Positions 1-5,007 are shown, numbered from the stretch's first letter. The stretch is 7,426 nucleotides of DNA from Candidatus Pacearchaeota archaeon (GCA_002688875.1 NZDU01000042.1:11917-19342); one strand, 5' to 3'. Notes: generated by a model from the letters alone, not told the origin. Translations and numbers: made by a program.

Positions 1-729
1 GGAGCAAATTACATCTCTGGTATGACAAAAAAAGATTTCGAGAATGTTTTTGAGAATGAATATCAAATCGAACCATTAAGTTTTAGGAAAATAATAAGCA
101 ACAAGTTGGATCGCGTTCACATCAACTTTTCTGACATTGGTTCGTCTAACCAAAGACAATTTAGATTGGCTAGAGAGTTCTTTCTTACAAAAGATCAAGA
201 ATGGTTTGATCAACATGATGTTATAGTGTTGTGGGGATTAACCTCCTTATATCGCAATGAATTCTACAGTACAAAAATAAAAGACTACTATAGCCTCTTT
301 TTAACATATCCACAAAGATGTATCCTGCGGTCAACAGACAATGACGAAAAACGCAAATTTTCTAAAATACTGCTTCAACGATACTTCAAAGAAGAAGTTG
401 AATTAAAAAAATTATCAGAAGATATGACATTGTTCAATAACTTTTTTGAATACAAAAAAATTACAAATTACTGGTTCAACACATTCAACCCCCACACATA
501 TCCACACAAATTTCATAATCTTTTATTTGAAGGAAATGATTTATTAAGCATTTTAATAAATGACTATACAACGAACGACAAGTACCATATCAGCGACTGG
601 GACGACACAGATCTTAAAATTACCAAAGCAAAAGAACATAAATTAGTGAACCCATTTAGTGGGCATCCAACAAGAGTTGGTCATAAGATCATTGCAGATC
701 GTATTTTACAGCACATATCTACAAGGTAA
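1..729 (+). CDS. SGNH-hydrolase-like protein, 5' end cut by window edge
   Basis: The first ATG is at 22, but the frame is open back to base 1 (seven sense codons, no stop), and the only SD-like GGAG (1-4) is too far from it. The gene therefore probably begins outside the window. Numbering from the ATG at 22, residues 37-45 (SDIGSSNQR) look like the Gly/Asn blocks of SGNH/GDSL hydrolases, residues 68-82 (IVLWGLTSLYRNEFY) match the hydrophobic strand plus W-T-S-x-x-R-x-E pattern seen in phage members, and the C-terminal GHPTRVGHKIIADRI (214-228) resembles the catalytic-His block. The nucleophile GDS/GCS block is not visible and should lie upstream of base 1. Family members are esterases or acetyl hydrolases acting on polysaccharide or lipid; in marine T4-like phages the substrate is unknown. 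It lies just before a virion-type gene and ends 49 bases before it. The SGNH assignment is moderate and rests on motifs, not on an alignment. Confidence 0.6.
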   Translation, partial: GANYISGMTKKDFENVFENEYQIEPLSFRKIISNKLDRVHINFSDIGSSNQRQFRLAREFFLTKDQEWFDQHDVIVLWGLTSLYRNEFYSTKIKDYYSLFLTYPQRCILRSTDNDEKRKFSKILLQRYFKEEVELKKLSEDMTLFNNFFEYKKITNYWFNTFNPHTYPHKFHNLLFEGNDLLSILINDYTTNDKYHISDWDDTDLKITKAKEHKLVNPFSGHPTRVGHKIIADRILQHISTR

Positions 730-747
730 TGCTGTTGGTTGTTTAGT

Positions 748-755
748 GATAAATA
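748..755 (+). promoter_or_regulatory. T4-like late promoter box
   Basis: GATAAATA matches the T4 late-promoter -10 consensus TATAAATA at seven of eight positions; T4-like marine phages use closely related ATAAATA motifs read by phage-modified RNA polymerase (gp55/gp33/gp45 system). It lies in the 49-base gap before the structural-type gene at 779, with an SD (AGGA, 765-768) downstream. The expected start a few bases past the box leaves a short leader carrying the SD. The same octamer occurs at 2809-2816 before another gene. Confidence 0.65.
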
Positions 756-764
756 AACATAATA

Positions 765-768
765 AGGA
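765..768 (+). promoter_or_regulatory. Ribosome binding site for the gene at 779
   Basis: AGGA within AAGGAAA, ten bases before the ATG at 779. It supports that start and contrasts with the genes at 3659 and 4624, which have no SD. Confidence 0.55.
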
Positions 769-778
769 AATATAACAC

Positions 779-1384
779 ATGGCATCTAGTTTAGCACCTA
801 CTTCAATCGACGCAACCTATCCAGTCGCTGGACAGGATAATGATTCTCAAGGTTTTAGAGATAACTTTAATCAAATTAAAACTGATTTAACATACGCAAA
901 AGCAGAATTAGAAGACTTGCAGACAAATGCCGTATTAAAAACAAATTTAACATCACCGGCTGTAACAGCATCAAATGATCTTGCTGGGTTGGCTTTAAAA
1001 GACTTTCTTTATAGTGAAGACGTAGGATTAGTAAGTGCTTTAGGTACAATAACTGGATCAAATACTGTTACAGTTACAAATGGTGCCGCATTTACAATGA
1101 CCTCTTCTGGTAATTTAACTTTAGCATTTGCTGGTTGGAAAAATACTGGGCATGAATCTGTTAAATTAATAATTACAAAAGGTGGATCACACTCTGTTAC
1201 TTTAACAGGTGTAACATTACCTTACTTACATAATCCAGATGCTCATACAGCCAGCACAGATACAACTGGTTTAGACTATTCAACTCGTATTACTATACCA
1301 GCATTAGCAGGAGTTACTATTATAGATGTGTTTACTGTTGATGGTGGTACAACAAAGTACTCATCTTATCCTCAAACATACTAA
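779..1384 (+). CDS. Putative virion structural / tail-fibre-type protein
   Basis: A 201-residue protein in two parts. Residues 10-58 contain a charged, helical segment (YPVAGQDNDSQGFRDNF, then a run rich in K/E/D around 33-50) of a type that recurs at the N-terminus of structural proteins in marine T4-like phages. Residues 85-201 are rich in Thr, Ser, Gly and Val with alternating hydrophobics and no charged clusters, as expected for a beta-rich fibre or decoration domain; there are no cysteines. No signal peptide or membrane segment is seen. The start is fixed by an SD (AGGA) ten bases upstream and a late-type promoter box at 748-755, so late expression is likely, consistent with a virion component. 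Which structure it belongs to (fibre, neck or baseplate accessory) cannot be told from sequence. Confidence 0.6.
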   Translation: MASSLAPTSIDATYPVAGQDNDSQGFRDNFNQIKTDLTYAKAELEDLQTNAVLKTNLTSPAVTASNDLAGLALKDFLYSEDVGLVSALGTITGSNTVTVTNGAAFTMTSSGNLTLAFAGWKNTGHESVKLIITKGGSHSVTLTGVTLPYLHNPDAHTASTDTTGLDYSTRITIPALAGVTIIDVFTVDGGTTKYSSYPQTY

Positions 1385-1413
1385 TTGACTTTCACTAAAT
1401 TCTATTATATAAT
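1385..1413 (+). promoter_or_regulatory. Sigma70-type promoter, spaced for a leaderless start at 1420
   Basis: TTGACT (1385-1390), 17 bases, TATAAT (1408-1413): 5/6 and 6/6 to consensus with optimal spacing. The -35 box begins on the first base after the upstream stop codon (TAA, 1382-1384). Six bases separate the -10 box from the ATG at 1420, so the predicted +1 is the A of that ATG. The whole 35-base intergenic gap is this promoter. It should drive the three-gene unit 1420-2785. Confidence 0.75.
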
Positions 1414-1419
1414 TTTATA

Positions 1420-1668
1420 ATGCATCACCCACTTATTGAGCAGAAGGAATTACGGAAGATGCCTGACGATAAAGTTCAAGAAGAAATAAGTGAACTACGT
1501 AAAAAAAGAACAATGGTAATAAGAACAAATAATAGTCCAGAAGTATTAATGCAAATAGAAAATCTTCTAGGTGTTTACCAATTAGAACTCGCAGAGAGAA
1601 GTGCTATACGCATAGCCAAAGAAAAAGAAAAAGGTACAGATCATGACGATCTTATTAATGTAGAATAA
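1420..1668 (+). CDS. Small charged helical protein, function unknown
   Basis: An 82-residue protein that I do not recognise. Residues 16-70 are strongly helical and charged (KVQEEISELRKKR near 18-30; IENLLGVYQLELAER near 46-60), suggesting a helical hairpin broken by NNSPE at 37-41. There are no cysteines, membrane segments or catalytic motifs. Two starts are possible: the ATG at 1420, which lies exactly at the predicted transcript start of the promoter at 1385-1413 and has no SD, or the in-frame ATG at 1459 (residue 14), preceded by AGAAGGA at 1442-1448 with a ten-base spacer. The second choice gives 69 residues and removes only the poorly structured N-terminus. The stop overlaps the next ATG by one base (TAATG), so the next gene is probably translationally coupled. 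Confidence 0.6.
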   Translation: MHHPLIEQKELRKMPDDKVQEEISELRKKRTMVIRTNNSPEVLMQIENLLGVYQLELAERSAIRIAKEKEKGTDHDDLINVE

Positions 1669-2270
1669 TGCATCTAGCAGATTTAAAATGGAACACAGCA
1701 TTTACATCAACTATTTTATTGCATGAAAGTCTTTTACCAAACACATATAAGATCTCACTAACATTTAATTCTAATACAGACAACATAAAAAATCAAAACA
1801 GAGCATTTGATAGAATAAAATTCCTTTTCCAAAATATGCTACACAACGGATTAATAATGAATTATAAAAATAAACACGCCGATGGTTTATCACAATACTC
1901 AGACAAAATTATAATGATCCCAGAAGAACCATTCGATCAAGTTTTGGTAGCACTAATACATTCAAAATTAATAAACATTGTGGAAGGTAATATACAAATA
2001 ACAGAAGTACAACTTGATAGTTGGCATGGTGATAATGTTACATATACAAGTGAAGCATATGGTTTAACTAAATTATTCATGAATGGAGACTTTGGACCAG
2101 TTCAATGGTGGCAACACGCAAAACCAATTACATTTACTCCAGCAGATCCTAAATTTAAAATTCCAGAATGGAAACATATCAATTTAGAATTTGACAAAAC
2201 TGAAAAACCAAAGCATAATAAAACAAAGAAACCGTTTAACCCAACTATAATTGATGGAGGTAAAAAATGA
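1668..2270 (+). CDS. Conserved-type phage protein of unknown function
   Basis: A 200-residue protein in the middle of the 1420-2785 unit, starting inside the previous stop (TAATG) and ending in an ATGA overlap with the next gene; an SD for that next gene lies inside its 3' end. Residues 1-65 alternate strands and a helix (KISLTFNSNTDN at 28-39; AFDRIKFLFQNMLHNG at 46-61), followed by IIMIPEEPFDQVLVALIHSKL (81-101), a pattern expected of an alpha/beta fold. An aromatic patch (VQWWQH, 145-150) follows, and the last 25 residues are Lys-rich and probably disordered. The layout faintly recalls the tetrahydropterin-synthase (QueD) fold, but the zinc-binding histidines are not evident, so I do not assign that function. 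The tight coupling with the Pol III alpha-like fragment suggests a shared process. Confidence 0.65.
   Translation: MHLADLKWNTAFTSTILLHESLLPNTYKISLTFNSNTDNIKNQNRAFDRIKFLFQNMLHNGLIMNYKNKHADGLSQYSDKIIMIPEEPFDQVLVALIHSKLINIVEGNIQITEVQLDSWHGDNVTYTSEAYGLTKLFMNGDFGPVQWWQHAKPITFTPADPKFKIPEWKHINLEFDKTEKPKHNKTKKPFNPTIIDGGKK
2256..2260 (+). promoter_or_regulatory. Strong ribosome binding site for the gene at 2267
   Basis: GGAGG six bases before the ATG at 2267, located inside the end of the preceding coding region. It is the strongest SD in the window and fixes the start of the Pol III alpha-like protein despite the ATGA overlap. Confidence 0.7.
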
Positions 2271-2785
2271 AAGTTGATCAATATGGACAAGTGCATTATT
2301 CAATTAAAGAAATTCTAGAAATATTATATCATAGACCAGATTTTGATCTCACACAAGTTTCTTTAGAAACTACAGAATGTGAAAAATTTAATAAAGAAAG
2401 CCAAAACTTATTAGGAGAACTTATTTGCTTAACTAACCATAACAGTCTTACAGAAGACATAGACGACTTCCATGAAATGAAACTAAACACATGGTTTATG
2501 CCAGAATCTTACAAAAAACTAGATATTGAAAAGTTCGTTCTTGATCAATGTCAAACAGCAGAAGAAACCCAACGTGTTAATGATGAGATAATGCTTTATA
2601 AATCACGTGATCTAGTTCCTGTATTGCAATATATCAAATATGTTGTAGATACTATGCGTGAAAATAAAATTGTATGGGGAGTTGGTAGAGGCTCAAGTTT
2701 ATCCAGTTTTATACTATTCTTAATAGGTATAAACAAAGTAAACCCTATTACGCATAATTTAGACATTCACGAATTCCTTAGATAA
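2267..2785 (+). CDS. Stand-alone DNA polymerase III alpha palm-like fragment
   Basis: A 172-residue protein. Residues 102-171 follow the bacterial DNA polymerase III alpha (C-family) segment running from the R-x-x-x-E-L helix (RVNDEIMLYKSR) through a hydrophobic helix (VLQYIKYVVDTM) to VGRGSSLSSFILFLIGI and a D/N-P...L...EFL ending, equivalent to the bacterial PGRGSGAGSL...DPL...ERFLNPER stretch. It stops exactly there, just before the place where the real polymerase has its PDFDxDF catalytic aspartates. It also has no PHP domain and no finger or tail domains, so polymerase activity is not expected. The N-terminal 100 residues are unlike Pol III. Proteins of this kind occur in marine T4-like phages and are sometimes labelled Pol III alpha; their role is unknown. 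A nucleotide- or DNA-binding accessory is inference. The start is fixed by GGAGG six bases upstream. Confidence 0.65.
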   Translation: MKVDQYGQVHYSIKEILEILYHRPDFDLTQVSLETTECEKFNKESQNLLGELICLTNHNSLTEDIDDFHEMKLNTWFMPESYKKLDIEKFVLDQCQTAEETQRVNDEIMLYKSRDLVPVLQYIKYVVDTMRENKIVWGVGRGSSLSSFILFLIGINKVNPITHNLDIHEFLR

Positions 2786-2808
2786 GTAGATTTACTACTA
2801 AAACAACA

Positions 2809-2816
2809 GATAAATA
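2809..2816 (+). promoter_or_regulatory. T4-like late promoter box
   Basis: GATAAATA, identical to the box at 748-755 and one base off the T4 late consensus TATAAATA. It lies 17 bases before the ATG at 2834, so the message would start close to the SD (AGGAG, 2822-2826). An overlapping TATAAT (2815-2820) has no good -35 partner, so late-type recognition is the better reading. It should serve the two-gene unit 2834-3646. Confidence 0.6.
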
Positions 2817-2821
2817 TAATG

Positions 2822-2826
2822 AGGAG
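2822..2826 (+). promoter_or_regulatory. Ribosome binding site deciding the start at 2834
   Basis: AGGAG seven bases before the ATG at 2834. An earlier in-frame ATG at 2819 overlaps the start of this SD and has no SD of its own, so 2834 is the better start. Confidence 0.7.
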
Positions 2827-2833
2827 AATCCAA

Positions 2834-3145
2834 ATGCCATTAAAAGCAAAAAGTAGAAACATAGTAACTACAGCACGTGGTAGAAAAATTGATTTTGAAA
2901 AATTAAGACGTGCCAACGAAACAGCGACAGCAGTAGGCAATGTGCCTGTAAATGCTAGAGGTGATGAAATAGGTCCAGGTGGAAAAATTATTAAAAAACG
3001 TGAAGAAATTATTAAAGAATATTATGCTACAAACCCAAAAGCAGTAGCAAACACCCAAGCCAAACCTCAACCTCCAATTGAAGAAACAAAAACTGTTGAT
3101 AATGTTACCTATGTTAAACGAGGCGGTATCTGGTACGAAGCATAA
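2834..3145 (+). CDS. Small basic protein, putative late/structural, function unknown
   Basis: A 103-residue protein from the ATG at 2834, chosen over the ATG at 2819 because AGGAG sits seven bases upstream. The N-terminal half is basic and well patterned (KSRNIVTTARGRKIDFEKLRRANE at about 6-29, written here as adjoining blocks KSRNIVTTARGRK and IDFEKLRRANE), followed by GNVPVNARGDEIGPGGKIIK (35-54) and a helix KREEIIKEYY. A Pro/Gln/Lys linker (about 70-85) leads to a short C-terminal motif with strand character (VTYVKRGGIWYEA). Proteins of this style are found in marine T4-like phages, but I know no function. A late promoter box and an SD precede it, and the next gene's GTG immediately follows its stop, so the two are probably expressed together as a late unit. 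Confidence 0.65.
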   Translation: MPLKAKSRNIVTTARGRKIDFEKLRRANETATAVGNVPVNARGDEIGPGGKIIKKREEIIKEYYATNPKAVANTQAKPQPPIEETKTVDNVTYVKRGGIWYEA

Positions 3146-3646
3146 GTGAAAAAAATAAGTGATCCTAACTTATTACAAAAACTCGAAGGTAAGCAGAAAC
3201 CCGCTTCAGCACCATCACAGTCAAAAAGAACTCAACCTGTTCCAGTAACAGATAAAGATTTAATTGAAAAACTAGAGCACGATAACAAACGATTAAACAC
3301 AGTCAACAATTTAATGAATAATGCATTAGATGTTAAAGTAGTTGAAGTACCGTTTAAAGTTCATATACCAGTAGTAAAAGAAGTAATCAAAGAAGTACCA
3401 GTTGAGAAAATAGTTGAAAAGATAGTTGAAAAACCAGTTGAGAAAATAGTTGAGAAAATAGTTGAAAAAGTAATTGAGAAACCAAAAATTGTTCACAAGT
3501 ATGTAGAAGTACCAGTTGCTATACAACAGCCAAAACAAAACGTTAAACGTGAAACAACAGAAAAAATTACTATTAAAAACAATAGAATATCTAAAAGCAA
3601 TAGAGTATCTACACTTAAAAAACTTGACGATCTACTTGATAGATAG
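3146..3646 (+). CDS. VEK-repeat (alveolin/articulin-like) low-complexity protein
   Basis: A 166-residue protein starting at a GTG that directly abuts the previous stop (TAAGTG), which suggests translational coupling. Residues 63-125 are built of alternating Val/Ile/Pro and Glu/Lys. Between residues 86 and 113 seven four-residue units of the form VEKI/VEKP/VEKV occur, encoded by 12-bp tandem repeats at 3401-3484. The composition recalls the EKIVE/VPV repeats of eukaryotic alveolins and articulins, presumably by convergence. A second short motif recurs around the repeat: DPNLLQKLE (6-14), DKDLIEKLE (36-44) and LKKLDDLLDR at the C-terminus, possibly binding or oligomerisation helices. There is no signal peptide or membrane segment. 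A role as a fibrous linker, scaffold or virion component is inference from composition and late-operon position. The end of the gene holds the -35 box of the next promoter. Confidence 0.65.
   Translation: MKKISDPNLLQKLEGKQKPASAPSQSKRTQPVPVTDKDLIEKLEHDNKRLNTVNNLMNNALDVKVVEVPFKVHIPVVKEVIKEVPVEKIVEKIVEKPVEKIVEKIVEKVIEKPKIVHKYVEVPVAIQQPKQNVKRETTEKITIKNNRISKSNRVSTLKKLDDLLDR
3401..3484 (+). repeat. Seven 12-bp in-frame tandem repeats
   Basis: Seven contiguous units with consensus GTTGARAAAATA, running 3401-3412, 3413-3424, 3425-3436, 3437-3448, 3449-3460, 3461-3472 and 3473-3484. Units 1, 4 and 5 are identical; the others vary by one to a few bases, mostly in the codons for the last two residues (IV, KP or VI types). 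The period is a multiple of three, so gain or loss of units would keep the frame. The purine-rich strand is the coding strand. Confidence 0.9.
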
Positions 3647-3652
3647 TAAAAT
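3624..3652 (+). promoter_or_regulatory. Sigma70-type promoter, spaced for leaderless groES
   Basis: TTGACG (3624-3629), 17 bases, TAAAAT (3647-3652): 5/6 at each box with optimal spacing. The -35 box lies in the 3' end of the repeat-protein gene and the -10 box begins on the first base after its TAG stop. Six bases then lead to the ATG at 3659, which would be +1. No SD exists upstream of that ATG. Confidence 0.7.
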
Positions 3653-3658
3653 TTAAAC

Positions 3659-4006
3659 ATGAAGAATATTGATTATGCTCACGTAGTTGAAGCAGAAAAT
3701 ATCAGACCAATCAAAGATCACGTGTTAGTTGAAGACATGGATTTTCAAGCACAAACAACAAAAGGTGGCATAATACTAGTAAATGATGATGCAACTACCT
3801 CTGGCATTAGACCAAGATGGGCAAAAGTATATTCCATAGGCCCAGAACAAGAAGAAATAAAAGTAGATGAATGGGTATTAGTTGATCATGGACGTTGGAC
3901 TAGAGGCGTCTTAATGCAAAAACCCGATGGCACTGAACAAGTAATTCGCAGAGTTGATTTTAAAGATATACTTGCTGTTTCTGATAAACCTACGGATACT
4001 TATTAA
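3659..4006 (+). CDS. GroES/gp31-like co-chaperonin
   Basis: A 115-residue Cpn10-family protein (GroES is about 97, T4 gp31 about 111). Residues 15-25 (IRPIKDHVLVE) match the GroES opening RPLHDRVIV. Residues 28-40 form the mobile loop ending in GGIIL (36-40), the GroEL-contacting hydrophobic tripeptide region. RPRWAKVYSIGP (51-62) corresponds to the RGEVLAVGxG strand, DEWVLVDHGRW (70-80) to the GDxVxF strand, and VDFKDILAV (99-107) to the ESDILAI ending. It would cap host GroEL to fold phage proteins; in T4, gp31 does this for the major capsid protein. No GroEL gene is seen. The start is fixed: an in-frame TAA lies twelve bases upstream, and any later start would lose the conserved IRPI strand. 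The predicted transcript start coincides with the ATG and no SD is present. The HAD gene follows without a gap. Confidence 0.85.
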   Translation: MKNIDYAHVVEAENIRPIKDHVLVEDMDFQAQTTKGGIILVNDDATTSGIRPRWAKVYSIGPEQEEIKVDEWVLVDHGRWTRGVLMQKPDGTEQVIRRVDFKDILAVSDKPTDTY

Positions 4007-4591
4007 TTGGATAAAGTTTTTCTTACTGACGTAGACGATTGTCTGTTTGCGTGGCATGATGCATTTGTTGAATGGGTTGGCAACCACTATCCACGGTTTA
4101 TACCTATTAGTTTAGATGCCATGTCACAATGGAATATTTACGACAAATTTGAAAACATGACCCCAGACGAAGCAGAAACTTGTCTTGTGCATTTTAATAC
4201 ATCAGCCAAACAAAGATTCATGCCGTCCAAACTTGATGCAGAAATTTGGGTAAACAAACTTATTAAAGAAGGATGGAAATTTATTGCCATCTCTTCTGTT
4301 ACAGATGATCCTGATGTTTATCAACTTCGAAAAATGCGTATAGAAGAATTATTTCCAGGAGGATTATTAAAATTACATTGTTTACCATTGCATTATGGTA
4401 AAGACGAATGTTTGGCCCAATATGCCAATGGCGAATATTACTGGATTGAAGATAAATTTAAAAATGCTTTAGCAGGATTAAGTTATAATATGAAACCATT
4501 ACTTATTGCTCATGAATATAATAGAACAGAAAATTCAAATATTCAACGAGTTAGAAATTGGGAAGAAATTTATGGTATTTTAAATCAGTAG
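4007..4591 (+). CDS. HAD-superfamily phosphatase (5'-nucleotidase-like), TTG start
   Basis: A 194-residue HAD hydrolase. Motif I is VFLTDVDDCL with nucleophile D8 and acid/base D10. Motif II is FIAISSV (S96 or S97), the motif III lysine is probably K132 (GKDE), and motif IV is the acidic pair E148-D149 in YWIEDK. The cap would be the segment 15-85. The layout resembles the small 5'(3')-deoxyribonucleotidase-type HADs, so dephosphorylation of a nucleotide is a reasonable guess, but the substrate is not proven. The start is the TTG directly after the co-chaperonin stop (TAATTG); the first later ATG would remove motif I, so the rare start is real. Expression is probably by coupling to groES. A weak promoter-like pattern (TTGCTG, 17 bases, GATACT, six bases) precedes the TTG. 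Confidence 0.75.
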   Translation: MDKVFLTDVDDCLFAWHDAFVEWVGNHYPRFIPISLDAMSQWNIYDKFENMTPDEAETCLVHFNTSAKQRFMPSKLDAEIWVNKLIKEGWKFIAISSVTDDPDVYQLRKMRIEELFPGGLLKLHCLPLHYGKDECLAQYANGEYYWIEDKFKNALAGLSYNMKPLLIAHEYNRTENSNIQRVRNWEEIYGILNQ

Positions 4592-4617
4592 ACATACCAG
4601 CGATCATATATTATAAT
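4589..4617 (+). promoter_or_regulatory. Sigma70-type promoter, spaced for leaderless speD
   Basis: TAGACA (4589-4594), 17 bases, TATAAT (4612-4617): 5/6 and 6/6 to consensus with optimal spacing. The -35 box includes the TAG stop of the HAD gene. The ATG at 4624 follows after six bases and would be +1. No SD precedes it. This promoter would drive the coupled speD-gp44-guaC block. Confidence 0.75.
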
Positions 4618-4623
4618 AACAAT

Positions 4624-5007
4624 ATGAAGAAACCCGTACATAAACATCTGATTATAAGAGCCGAATGCAATAATGCACCAACTGATCAATATGCTGTTGA
4701 AAAATGGATGAGAGAACTAATACGAGATATTGGTATGCTTATTTGTAAAGGACCTATTAGTGCGTATGTTGATGAACCTGGAAATCGAGGATTGACTTGC
4801 GTTACTATAATTGAAACAAGTCATGTATCAATGCACGTTTGGGATGAAGTTAATCCTGGGTTAGTGCAATTAGATGTCTATACCTGTGGACCATTTGACA
4901 CAAAAATTGTTTTTGATAAATTAAAAAAATCATTTGATCCTATTAAAATACAATGGAAATATTTAGATCGCGAACATGATTTAAAAGAAGTACCAATAGA
5001 TAAATGA
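4624..5007 (+). CDS. speD: SpeD-family pyruvoyl decarboxylase (AdoMet decarboxylase-like)
   Basis: A 127-residue class 1B-sized SpeD protein. KHLIIRAECNN (7-17) matches the KHL-I-D-GC N-terminus, and TSHVSMHVW (65-73) followed by LDVYTCG (83-89) matches the bacterial ESHISIHTW...VDVFTCG core. The expected pyruvoyl-forming Ser is S66, with H71 and C88 in the places of the processing His and catalytic Cys. AdoMetDC makes decarboxylated AdoMet for spermidine synthesis after self-cleavage before the Ser. Here the residue before S66 is Thr rather than the usual Glu, with Glu one place earlier, and two extra residues lie between H71 and C88. SpeD relatives can also be ornithine or arginine decarboxylases, so the substrate is not certain. 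The ATG at 4624 places KHL six residues in; an upstream in-frame ATG at 4558 lies within the HAD gene and adds an unrelated extension. It overlaps gp44 by ATGA. Confidence 0.8.
   Translation: MKKPVHKHLIIRAECNNAPTDQYAVEKWMRELIRDIGMLICKGPISAYVDEPGNRGLTCVTIIETSHVSMHVWDEVNPGLVQLDVYTCGPFDTKIVFDKLKKSFDPIKIQWKYLDREHDLKEVPIDK

Noticed and set aside
876..1061. Minus-strand open frame of 61 codons
   Set aside because: It is the shadow of the virion-type gene on the + strand, rich in Leu and His from antisense AT-rich codons, with no SD or motif.
2102..2296. Minus-strand open frame of 64 codons
   Set aside because: Antisense to the 1668-2270 gene and to the start of the next gene; no ribosome site and no recognisable protein.
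2785..2799. Inverted repeat AGTAG...CTACT after the Pol III-like gene, possible terminator
   Set aside because: Only five weak base pairs and no following T-run; too weak to call.
2786..2833. Frameshift truncating a longer Pol III alpha gene
   Set aside because: No frame after 2785 continues with a PDFDxDF-like motif; a late promoter, SD and unrelated gene follow at once.
3401..3484. Possible CRISPR-like or iteron-like array
   Set aside because: The 12-bp units are contiguous with no spacers, in frame and inside a coding region, so a protein repeat explains them.
3326..3538. Minus-strand open frame rich in Tyr, Phe and Asn
   Set aside because: It is the antisense of the VEK repeat; its odd composition is simply the complement of the purine-rich repeats.
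4558..4623. Upstream ATG giving speD a 22-residue extension
   Set aside because: It lies inside the HAD gene, adds residues unlike the family, and the ATG at 4624 has a fitting promoter and KHL position.
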